A stretch of 5,295 bases of DNA from contig CALGBT010000651.1 of NCBI GenBank assembly GCA_937884235.1, positions 1 to 5,295 on the forward strand. The letters run 5' to 3'. Each line of letters opens with the position of its first letter. The stretch's first letter is position 1. The position numbers and the translations under genes are program-made. The stretch is from an uncultured Pseudomonadota bacterium. Its GTDB lineage: Bacteria; Myxococcota_A; UBA9042; CAIXZC01. Positions 1 to 5,295 of the stretch are shown here, in pieces. A model generated the notes under the pieces. It had not been told where the DNA came from, searched no databases, and saw only the letters and a program-made list of their open reading frames with translations.

Positions 1-1482
1 GAACTCGTGTACGCACCCCTGGGCCGGCAGGCAGGCATCCCCGGTGCAGGGGTCGCCGTCGTTGCAGTTAACCGGTGATGAGCCCTGGCAAGTGCCGTCG
101 AAACAGGTTTCACTGTGACTGCATTTGTTGCCGTCTTCACAAGCAAACCCGTTGTTTGCCGGAACCGTTTCGCAGCTCCCGTCAAGGACCTTGCATTGGG
201 CCTTCAGGCAGCTGGCGTTCTTGCCCGTCGGCGCCGGGCAGTCGACCACCGTGCCGGGGTCAACTACGCATTGAAACTGCACGCCTTTTTGCACGCAGAT
301 GAGCGTTCCGTTGCATGCGTTCCCGTCTTCGAAGGCGCCGCAGTCCTGGTTGGTTTTGCACTCGCATTCAACCGCCGACCCCAGGCATTCTCCGTCAGCG
401 CAAGCATCGCCAATGGTACAGTTGTTGCCGTCGTCGCAGCTGGCGTGGTTGCTCTCGAAATTGCAGCCGCTCACCCCGTCACAGGAGTCGTCGGTGCAGG
501 GATTGTTATCGTTGCAGGAAATGAAAGAGCCGACGCAGCCGCCATCGTCGCAGTGGTCGGTGATGGTGCAGGCATCGCCGTCGTCGCAATTGGCCCCGGT
601 GAGCGGCTCGAAGAGGCAGCCGTCCGCTCCGGAGCAGCTATCCGTGGTGCAGATATTCTCATCGTCACAAGTTGCCTCGTCCACCTGACCGTCGCAGTCG
701 TCATCCAGGCCATTGCAGACTTCTTCACTCGGGGCCGTAGCATCGCAGTCGGAGAGCCCCTCCTCCAGGCAGACCATCTTGCCGGCGCACTCGCCCCACT
801 CATTGGCGACCGCACAGCCTGTCCATAGGCCCAGCGTGATGGCCTTCTTGCTGCACGGGCAGATGCCCGCATCGGCGACGCATTGGGCGGTCTCGATTCC
901 TTCGGTAGTCGTTCCCGCCTGGCAGGTGAAGCCGAAGGGGCAGTTGCTCTGCTCGTCCTGCAGGTCACATTGGCCGCCACAAAAGCCCATGCCCGAGCCG
1001 TAGTCCACGCATACGTCTTCCGTTCCCCCGGGCCCTTGGCAGTCCCCGCTGTCGGTGCAGGGCCGGCAGAGATTGGCATGGTCGGAGACGCAGATGAAGA
1101 CGATGTCCGGGCCGGCACCGACCTGGGTGCAACTCCAACCATCGGGACAATCCTCCTGGCACTCCTTGGTGCAGAGGCCTTCGCCCAGGTGATTCACACA
1201 CCAGCCGGAGAGGCAGTCAGAGCTCTCCAGGCATTTGTCCAGGAAGCAACCGTCGCCGGCCAGACACTCCTCGGGAACGAAGCCGTCGGAGTCTCGACTG
1301 TCGGGTGGATTGAAGGGCAGCTCTTCGCTGGAAACCTCCCGAATCTCCCACGAGGGGTTTGCATCAAGGGTGCTGATCTCACCGAATCCGTCCGTGGTCT
1401 GGTCCGGGATAGTCACGAGGTCCGCGGCCGTTGAGCAGGCCGACGCAAAGAGAGTCAGAGAGATGAAGATGTGCAGTTTCAT
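1..1482 (-). CDS. Cysteine-rich repeat lipoprotein with MopE-type metal-binding motif (C-terminus beyond window)
   Basis: Translation from the ATG at 1482 stays open to base 1 (494 codons, no stop), so the 3' end is missing. Residues 1-16 form a short lipoprotein signal ending in LFASAC, with Cys16 as the likely lipidated residue; Ser17 at +2 favours outer-membrane sorting. Residues 17-72 are an acidic, cysteine-free linker. Residues 73-148 carry a C-DC-GWC...CP-GWSC...LC-PC-DC module. Residues 253-269 hold EEVCNGLDDDCDGQVDE, resembling the putative metal-binding motif of MopE-type proteins. Residues 272-366 and 448-490 are CT-D-C repeats, separated by a different cysteine-rich stretch (373-437). 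I count 62 cysteines, 61 besides the lipobox, which suggests a disulfide-stabilised exported protein. Asp-rich loops suggest Ca2+ or other metal binding (inference). A start is supported by a GGAAGGTG box 5 bases upstream. The gene has its own likely promoter. The architecture is typical of Myxococcota-like bacteria; the cellular role is unknown. Confidence 0.9.
   Translation of the reverse strand, partial: MKLHIFISLTLFASACSTAADLVTIPDQTTDGFGEISTLDANPSWEIREVSSEELPFNPPDSRDSDGFVPEECLAGDGCFLDKCLESSDCLSGWCVNHLGEGLCTKECQEDCPDGWSCTQVGAGPDIVFICVSDHANLCRPCTDSGDCQGPGGTEDVCVDYGSGMGFCGGQCDLQDEQSNCPFGFTCQAGTTTEGIETAQCVADAGICPCSKKAITLGLWTGCAVANEWGECAGKMVCLEEGLSDCDATAPSEEVCNGLDDDCDGQVDEATCDDENICTTDSCSGADGCLFEPLTGANCDDGDACTITDHCDDGGCVGSFISCNDNNPCTDDSCDGVSGCNFESNHASCDDGNNCTIGDACADGECLGSAVECECKTNQDCGAFEDGNACNGTLICVQKGVQFQCVVDPGTVVDCPAPTGKNASCLKAQCKVLDGSCETVPANNGFACEDGNKCSHSETCFDGTCQGSSPVNCNDGDPCTGDACLPAQGCVHEF
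13..141 (-). repeat. Second block of cysteine repeats (B-A) in the lipoprotein
   Basis: This encodes residues 448-490. One type B unit (C448-C454-C460-C465, steps 6, 6, 5) is followed by one type A unit (C473-C479-C484-C490, steps 6, 5, 6), keeping the alternation of the first block. The reading frame continues past the window edge, so more units may follow. Confidence 0.75.
385..669 (-). repeat. Four alternating cysteine repeats (A-B-A-B) in the lipoprotein
   Basis: This encodes residues 272-366. Each unit has four cysteines. Type A has steps of 6, 5 and 6 residues (C272-C278-C283-C289; C323-C329-C334-C340). Type B has steps of 6, 6 and 5 (C299-C305-C311-C316; C349-C355-C361-C366). The core reads roughly C-D-D/N-x-x-x-CT-x-D-x-C, resembling the 'CTDC' repeats known from slime-mould and myxobacterial proteins. 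The A-plus-B period is 50-51 residues. The repeats are clear in protein but only partly conserved in DNA, so they are not recent duplications. Confidence 0.8.
676..726 (-). other. MopE-type Asp/Cys motif in the lipoprotein
   Basis: Residues 253-269 read EEVCNGLDDDCDGQVDE. The CNG-x-DDDCDG-x-x-DE pattern matches the short motif annotated as putative metal-binding in MopE-like proteins. Two cysteines (256, 263) flank an acidic run. Only one copy is visible, placed between the N-terminal cysteine module and the CT-D-C repeats. Actual metal binding is not shown by the sequence. Confidence 0.75.
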
Positions 1483-1487
1483 GGATT

Positions 1488-1495
1488 CACCTTCC
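1488..1495 (-). promoter_or_regulatory. Ribosome binding site of the lipoprotein gene
   Basis: The minus strand reads GGAAGGTG five bases before the ATG at 1482. It contains a good Shine-Dalgarno match, and it places the start directly ahead of a lipoprotein signal sequence, so the two lines of evidence agree on the start codon. Confidence 0.75.
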
Positions 1496-1531
1496 AGTTA
1501 GCGGGCTCATGATACCATATGTGTCGGGCAT

Positions 1532-1558
1532 ATTATATCGGCGTCTACGTGGTGCGAA
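1532..1558 (-). promoter_or_regulatory. Probable sigma70-type promoter of the lipoprotein gene
   Basis: A perfect TATAAT lies at 1537-1532 on the minus strand. The best -35 candidate is TTCGCA at 1558-1553 (4 of 6 matches to TTGACA), with a short 15-base spacer. The -10 is convincing and the -35 is weak. Transcription would start near 1525, giving a leader of about 43 bases. The element lies wholly in the gap after the M20 stop, so the lipoprotein is probably expressed independently of the upstream genes. No intrinsic terminator is visible between M20 and this promoter. Confidence 0.5.
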
Positions 1559-1578
1559 GGGAGGGGGCGTGACGTGGC

Positions 1579-2700
1579 CTACGATTCGTCCGTGTCGCCA
1601 AAAGAGCGCGCCAGAGCGATGTAGATCTCCGCTGCCGAGGCGACTTCAGAGAACGAAATGGACTCATCGGAAGTGTGGGCCTTCTCCAATTGTCCAGGCC
1701 CCAGCACCAGGGGCCGGATGCCCGCGTTCCACAGCAGGTTGGCATCGGAATGGCTGCGGAACGCCGTGGGTTCAAAAGAACCGTTGCGGGTCATCAGGAT
1801 CTCCCGCAAGTTGTCCACCAGGGCGCCGCGCACGGGCAACTCGTAGCCGGAATCGATGTTATGGAAGCTGATATAGGAACTGGGCATGGCACCTCGCTGC
1901 TCCTCCGCGTCTACCAGTTCTTCAAGTGCTTGCGTCATCTCCCCCAGAGCCGAGCGCGGGGGGACGTGAATGTCCACCCATGCTTCGCAGCGACCCGGTA
2001 CGGCAAAGCCGACATCAGAGGAGGAGAGATTGCGGATGTTGTAGACCGCTTCTGGATATTCCTTCTTCAAGTGCCGGGTCAAGGCCAGCAGGAGATGGAG
2101 CATCCCGTCCACGGCGCCGTGGGCCTCGCGAGCCAGCGAGGCGTGGACCTGTTTGCTCTCAGTAATCAGTTGGACCTCCAGATAGCCGTAATGCGAGAGG
2201 CAGGGCTGGAGGCTGGTGGGCTCGCCGACAATTGCGTTAGAAAACTGGAACTCCCGGACCAGCCGACGGGCCCCATCACCCGAATCCTCCTCTCCAACCA
2301 CCAGCGCCAGAGCCACCGGCAGGTCCCGATCACCAGCTTCCCAGAGACTGACGAAGGCTTCGATCATGGCAGCGCAGCCGCCCTTCATGTCTGCGGAACC
2401 TAGTCCCTGCACTTCGTCGCCGTCACGTTCGTAGGAGTACTGCTCGAGGTCAAAGGCCTCCACCGTGTCCACATGGCCCACGAAGACCAACTCGGGCTCG
2501 GTTTCGTCCGGTTCAACGATGAGGTTGTCACGCTCCTCATCAACTTTCTGGCGCATTACCGGCAGGCCATGGCGCTTAAGGAACCCCTCCAGGTAATCGA
2601 TGAGGTCACCCTCTTTGCCCGATGGGCTGTAGATGTTGATCATCTTCCGGAGAAGCTGTGCGAGGCGGCTACGATTGATTACTGGCTTACGGTCGGACAT
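1579..2700 (-). CDS. M20-family metallopeptidase / N-acyl amino acid deacylase (ArgE/DapE-like)
   Basis: A 373-residue cytoplasmic protein, normal length for single-subunit M20 enzymes, which hydrolyse N-acyl amides using a two-metal (usually Zn or Co) site. The ligand set looks complete: GHVDTV (His76, catalytic Asp78), GSADMKGG (bridging Asp104), GEED (general base Glu137, ligand Glu138), GEPTSLQP (Glu160) and KAHTSDE (His342). Residues about 170-285 form the inserted lid/dimerisation domain; His186 sits where the family has a conserved substrate-contacting His. The IYSPSGKEG and GEPTSLQP stretches resemble acetylornithine deacetylase ArgE and relatives, but DapE, acetyl-lysine deacetylase or a dipeptidase cannot be excluded. 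There is no signal peptide. The ATG lies two bases after the GNAT stop, with GGGAAG 8 bases upstream of it inside the GNAT gene, indicating coupled translation. No amino-acid biosynthesis genes are beside it, so the substrate is unassigned. Confidence 0.93.
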   Translation of the reverse strand: MSDRKPVINRSRLAQLLRKMINIYSPSGKEGDLIDYLEGFLKRHGLPVMRQKVDEERDNLIVEPDETEPELVFVGHVDTVEAFDLEQYSYERDGDEVQGLGSADMKGGCAAMIEAFVSLWEAGDRDLPVALALVVGEEDSGDGARRLVREFQFSNAIVGEPTSLQPCLSHYGYLEVQLITESKQVHASLAREAHGAVDGMLHLLLALTRHLKKEYPEAVYNIRNLSSSDVGFAVPGRCEAWVDIHVPPRSALGEMTQALEELVDAEEQRGAMPSSYISFHNIDSGYELPVRGALVDNLREILMTRNGSFEPTAFRSHSDANLLWNAGIRPLVLGPGQLEKAHTSDESISFSEVASAAEIYIALARSFGDTDES

Positions 2701-2702
2701 GG

Positions 2703-3239
2703 CTAACGCTTCCCATTGCGGGGCCGGCCGCCAACTTGCCGCCCGACGCGGTGAGCTTCACGGTCCTCCAGATCCCTTCGTTCATCATCTATGTTGAGGG
2801 AGAGAAAGACATGCTTCTCCTGGCTGTCGAAGCCTTGCTTCCGGAAGAACTCCAGGGCTTCTTCATTGCTCGCCTGGGTATCCACCATGAGGATTCTCGC
2901 CCCGGCCGCGGCCATCCGTTGCTTGAACTGGCGGAAGAGGCGTTGTGCCAGTCCTTCGCGCTGGTTCTCGGGGTCGACGCCCAGCCAAAGGAGGTAGCCG
3001 TAGGTCCACGAGGATTTCCGCTTCTCGATGGTCGTGCCCAGGGCAAAGCCCACCACGGTTTCCTCTTCGTCCTCGGCCACGAGGCAGTGTTCACGCTCAG
3101 TACTAAAAAGGGTGAGGACTTCATATTCGTCCCAGGTGCGATGAAGATTCTGCACCTCTTCCGCAGTGAACAGCCGCTCCCCTAGATGGAACACCGCAGG
3201 AATGTCGTCAACAATCATTTCTCGTATGTGAACAGTCAT
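2703..3239 (-). CDS. GNAT-family N-acetyltransferase
   Basis: A 178-residue protein with a single GNAT fold; such enzymes move an acetyl group from acetyl-CoA to an amine. The N-terminus (VHIREMIVDDIPAV) is a typical first strand and helix. Core strand EETVVGFALGT is at residues 59-69. Motif A is LGVDPENQREGLAQRLF (86-102), with the Q/R-x-x-G-x-A pyrophosphate-binding loop at Gln93-Ala98. Motif B is NEEALEFFRKQGF (125-137). A charged tail from about 151 to 178, rich in Arg, Glu and Asp, lies beyond the usual fold. An in-frame TAA lies three codons upstream of the ATG, making this the most upstream start, and AAGGA sits 3 bases before it, a rather tight spacing. The gene is followed after two bases by the M20 deacylase. 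The acceptor could be a small amine, an amino acid or a protein; RimI-like sequence features are not specific enough to choose. Confidence 0.92.
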   Translation of the reverse strand: MTVHIREMIVDDIPAVFHLGERLFTAEEVQNLHRTWDEYEVLTLFSTEREHCLVAEDEEETVVGFALGTTIEKRKSSWTYGYLLWLGVDPENQREGLAQRLFRQFKQRMAAAGARILMVDTQASNEEALEFFRKQGFDSQEKHVFLSLNIDDERRDLEDREAHRVGRQVGGRPRNGKR

Positions 3240-3242
3240 CTT

Positions 3243-3247
3243 TCCTT
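3243..3247 (-). promoter_or_regulatory. Ribosome binding site of the GNAT gene
   Basis: AAGGA lies three bases before the ATG at 3239. It is immediately preceded by an in-frame TAA (3248-3246), which rules out any longer N-terminus. The spacing is shorter than the usual 5-9 bases, so initiation may be modest. Confidence 0.6.
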
Positions 3248-3318
3248 ACTCTTTGTTGTGTTTGCCGTCTGCGTCTCTCAATCAGGGAGACCGTCGTCCA
3301 ACCCGGTCCAGTGGTCCT

Positions 3319-3337
3319 GCCGGACGCATAGTCCGAC
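3319..3337 (-). other. Small hairpin in the GNAT leader region
   Basis: The minus strand reads GTCGGAC-TATGC-GTCCGGC: a seven-pair stem with a five-base loop. One pair is a G-U wobble in minus-strand RNA; on the plus strand it would be a C-A mismatch, so the fold favours the direction in which the genes are transcribed. It lies about 80 bases upstream of the GNAT start. It could be a 3'-end processing or pausing structure of the upstream transcript, or a leader element. It overlaps the weak candidate -10 box. Chance is also possible for a stem this short. Confidence 0.35.
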
Positions 3338-3411
3338 AATTTCCTCAGTTTGACAAGTCGCAAGATGCTGTGCCCGTGCCCCATCGTGTTGGAGCGGGCG
3401 CTACATGGGGG

Positions 3412-5295
3412 CTATTGCGGACCCAGGAGGCCCCGGCCCCGTCGCCAGTGGAAGGGGTCGGCGAGGCGCCGCAGCAACGGGAGCCTTTCGCCCTGGGCCT
3501 CGCTTGCGGTCAACGGGAACTGCCACAGCGTAACCTGATAGCCCAGCAGCGAGTCCCATGACAACCGGCGCTGAGGCGGGGCCCCGAACTGCTCGACCAG
3601 GGCGTCCATAACGAGTTCCAGGTCCACTTTGTGGTCGTGGAGGACCAGGAACTGGTGGGCCTTCAGCACCAGTAGATGTTCCGGTACAAGGCCTCCATTG
3701 AAAACGGCAAAGGCTCGATTGCTGCCCGTCATCTCAGCCAACGACATCCCGAGAACCTTGTCGCCCAGAGTCAATGATGCGCTGGTGCGTCCTCGAGCCA
3801 GGGTTTGCTCCAGGAGCGTGTCACGGGGACTCACCGAGGGCAGGAACCAGGCCTCCATGTCAACCAGGTTCAAGTGGTTGACCCTGAGAATCCGGGACTG
3901 GTCCCACTCGGCCAGAATTTGCGCCGCCCGAGCCATGTCGAGTTGAAAGAGCACGTAGAGTTGGCCATCCCGGGACGACTCTCCTTTCGACCATGCCGGG
4001 CGCAGCGTACGGTCGCGCCAATCGACCGTGGAGGCCGGCCGTTCAGGTACCAGAATCTCCATCCCCAGGCGGTTGTTGTGCAGCAGCAACTCCCAGTGAT
4101 CTCGAGGAACCTCGGCCAGTGGAGCGGTGGCGGGAAGAGCCCAGCCAAAAAGGCTGATGGCGGACAGCACCACCACCAGAACCGTCGCCGTGTTGCGCAA
4201 CCAACGCAACCTGGAGAAGAGTACCAGACGGGCCACCACGACCGCCGTGCAGATGACCAATGCCAACGAGTAGCGTGGGGCGGGATGGGCCCCAAGGAAG
4301 AGGAATGCAGGCAACACCAGGACCAGGTTCAGCGGCCAGGCGAGCTTCTCGATAGTGCGCTCTGCGGGCAGTAGCGTGATGACGAACCCGCCTAACAGTA
4401 GCGGGAGGGCGAAGGCGGTGTGATTGGAGAGCACCGCCAACAGGCCCCGGGCCATGTTCGTCGAACTGGTTGCCGGGCTGGCATCGAGGATGGCCTTGGC
4501 AATCAGCGAGTCAACTGACCAGACGGCCCAACTGGCGAAGAGGACGAAGGCGATGGTCATGGTCAGAAGAAAGTTGACCAAGCGCGCCTCCGGAGAACTG
4601 GCTACGATTCGCCCGCCGGTGCGCACGATTCCCACGACGCCGGCGAGGTAGAGGATACCTGGCACCAGGACATACAGCGAGTATTCGACGAGACCGGTGG
4701 CCGTACCTGCCGCGGCCAGGCGCGCACCGACGAGGAGGTTTGCCAGGACCACGGTGACAATCAGATAGCCCACACTCCACGCCAGCAGGAGGCGTCCCTT
4801 GAGGCTGCGCAGCACGCCGGGTACCGCTGGCCCAATGAAGAGGAGCAGCGGCACCACCAGAAAGAAGAGGGCGGACCATTTGGTCAGCATCGCCAAGCCG
4901 ATTACTACGCCTAGAGCAACGGCGCAGCTGCGCTGCGCAAAACGGTCCGTGGCGAGTAACCAGGCGAAAGCCAGAGCCGTGAATGCCGTCTGTCCGTAAT
5001 CGAGGAAGTAGCCCCGAGAGACGTTTAGGACCAGCGGCGACGAGGCTGCAACTACCGCTGCCAGCAGTCCCACTCTTCTTCCCGCCACCTTGAGCCCGAT
5101 GTAGAAAACGGACGGAATCAAGACCACGGTGAAGAGTTGCTGGCTGTACCGGGCAACATCGATGGAGACGCCGAAGAGCGAGAAGCAGAGGTGGGTCACA
5201 AGGAAGACCAGAGGGGGAAAGGGGAGCCGGGGGTAAGCCGACAGCCCACCATCCTTGAGCAGCCAATGAACCTCCGCCGCCCGGGATGCATAGCC
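3412..5295 (-). CDS. PMT/ArnT-type (GT-C) membrane glycosyltransferase (N-terminus beyond window)
   Basis: The frame is open from the right edge to the TAG at 3414-3412 (627 residues visible). The GTG at 5199 is inside the gene, because the upstream in-frame sequence GYASRAAEVHWLLKDGG...PRLPFPPLVFL is family-like. Such integral membrane enzymes transfer a sugar from a polyprenyl-phosphate donor to an envelope acceptor on the outer face. Support: the 'PFPPLVFLVTHLCFSLFG' stretch after the first loop, SRGYFLDY (visible residues 93-100), GLAMLTKWSALFF (133-145), HPAPRY (337-342), and about 11-12 hydrophobic segments between residues 28 and 387. The acidic motif of the first external loop, usually catalytic, should lie just outside the window. 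Residues about 390-627 are hydrophilic, a soluble domain probably outside the membrane, ending in a basic tail. Donor and acceptor are unknown. A 172-base gap separates it from the GNAT gene. Confidence 0.88.
   Translation of the reverse strand, partial: GYASRAAEVHWLLKDGGLSAYPRLPFPPLVFLVTHLCFSLFGVSIDVARYSQQLFTVVLIPSVFYIGLKVAGRRVGLLAAVVAASSPLVLNVSRGYFLDYGQTAFTALAFAWLLATDRFAQRSCAVALGVVIGLAMLTKWSALFFLVVPLLLFIGPAVPGVLRSLKGRLLLAWSVGYLIVTVVLANLLVGARLAAAGTATGLVEYSLYVLVPGILYLAGVVGIVRTGGRIVASSPEARLVNFLLTMTIAFVLFASWAVWSVDSLIAKAILDASPATSSTNMARGLLAVLSNHTAFALPLLLGGFVITLLPAERTIEKLAWPLNLVLVLPAFLFLGAHPAPRYSLALVICTAVVVARLVLFSRLRWLRNTATVLVVVLSAISLFGWALPATAPLAEVPRDHWELLLHNNRLGMEILVPERPASTVDWRDRTLRPAWSKGESSRDGQLYVLFQLDMARAAQILAEWDQSRILRVNHLNLVDMEAWFLPSVSPRDTLLEQTLARGRTSASLTLGDKVLGMSLAEMTGSNRAFAVFNGGLVPEHLLVLKAHQFLVLHDHKVDLELVMDALVEQFGAPPQRRLSWDSLLGYQVTLWQFPLTASEAQGERLPLLRRLADPFHWRRGRGLLGPQ

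Larger units (their letters stand above)
3240..3411 (-). other. Intergenic region between glycosyltransferase and GNAT genes
   Basis: These 172 bases hold no gene I can support. Visible elements are the GNAT ribosome binding site, a 7-bp hairpin at 3337-3319, a weak 5-bp inverted repeat GTCTC/GAGAC (3291-3287 with 3277-3273), and CCCCAT/ATGGGG arms 20 bases apart just after the glycosyltransferase stop. A possible but weak promoter is TTGTCA (3356-3351), 17 bases, then GACTAT (3333-3328). No T-rich tract follows any stem, so a classical terminator is absent. The gap is large enough for the GNAT-M20 pair to have its own promoter. Confidence 0.5.

Noticed and set aside
13..669. The periodic sequence as a CRISPR array or DNA tandem repeat
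   Set aside because: The period comes from cysteine and aspartate codons in an open reading frame; the DNA units differ and there are no identical repeats with unique spacers.
115..828. A 237-codon plus-strand open frame rich in Val and Ala that looks like a hydrophobic membrane protein
   Set aside because: It is the antisense of the cysteine/aspartate-rich repeats: GAC and GAT codons read backwards give GTC and ATC, producing a Val/Ile/Ala-rich shadow. The minus strand has the lipobox, conserved motifs and ribosome binding site.
471..1142. A 223-codon minus-strand frame inside the lipoprotein gene
   Set aside because: It is an out-of-frame reading of the same strand. The Ala/Ser/Arg/Pro-rich product has no motif, while the overlapping frame from 1482 gives the ordered cysteine modules.
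1675..2403. A 242-codon plus-strand frame opposite the M20 gene
   Set aside because: It lies wholly antisense to a gene with all its metal-ligand motifs; the product shows no recognisable domain and is a high-GC shadow.
3379..3410. CCCCAT/ATGGGG inverted repeat just after the glycosyltransferase stop as an intrinsic terminator
   Set aside because: The arms are only six bases with a 20-base loop, and no T-rich tract follows in the direction of transcription.
5197..5199. GTG as the start codon of the glycosyltransferase
   Set aside because: The 32 codons upstream are open to the edge and encode a typical PFPPLVFL stretch leading into the first visible membrane segment, so the gene begins outside the window.
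4511..5266. A 251-codon minus-strand frame overlapping the glycosyltransferase, considered as a frameshifted part of it
   Set aside because: The product is Arg/Gly/Pro-rich without membrane segments, whereas the main frame is continuous and family-like from the right edge to its stop, so no frameshift is needed.

Overview
The window is bacterial, GC-rich and densely coded, with every gene I can support on the minus strand. The clearest hint of the host is the first gene. It is a cysteine-rich lipoprotein combining a 'CNGLDDDCDG' MopE-type motif, CT-D-C repeats and an N-terminal 'DC-x2-GWC...CP-x-GWSC' module. From memory this combination is typical of Myxococcota, Bradymonadota and related former Deltaproteobacteria. 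This is a family-level impression, not a search result.

In transcription order (right to left): (1) 5295-3412, a membrane glycosyltransferase of the PMT/ArnT type (GT-C fold), missing its N-terminus beyond the window edge, with about 11-12 membrane segments and a soluble C-terminal domain of about 240 residues. (2) 3411-3240, a 172-base gap containing a hairpin that pairs best in the RNA of the coding direction. (3) 3239-2703, a GNAT-family N-acetyltransferase. (4) 2700-1579, an M20-family metallopeptidase/deacylase resembling ArgE/DapE, starting two bases after the GNAT stop and so almost certainly co-translated with it. (5) 1578-1483, a 96-base gap with a perfect TATAAT box and a good ribosome binding site. 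(6) 1482-1, the N-terminal 494 residues of the secreted cysteine-rich lipoprotein, open through the left edge.

The GNAT and M20 genes are the one tight functional unit: an acyl-transfer enzyme followed by a probable amide-hydrolysing deacylase. Their substrate cannot be read from the window, and no other arginine, lysine or diaminopimelate genes are visible. The glycosyltransferase and the lipoprotein both concern the cell envelope, but nothing shows that they work together or with the GNAT-M20 pair. I see no RNA genes, mobile elements, CRISPR arrays or phage genes. No wholly new system is evident. The best leads are the ordered alternation of two disulfide-repeat types in the lipoprotein and the GNAT-M20 pair.
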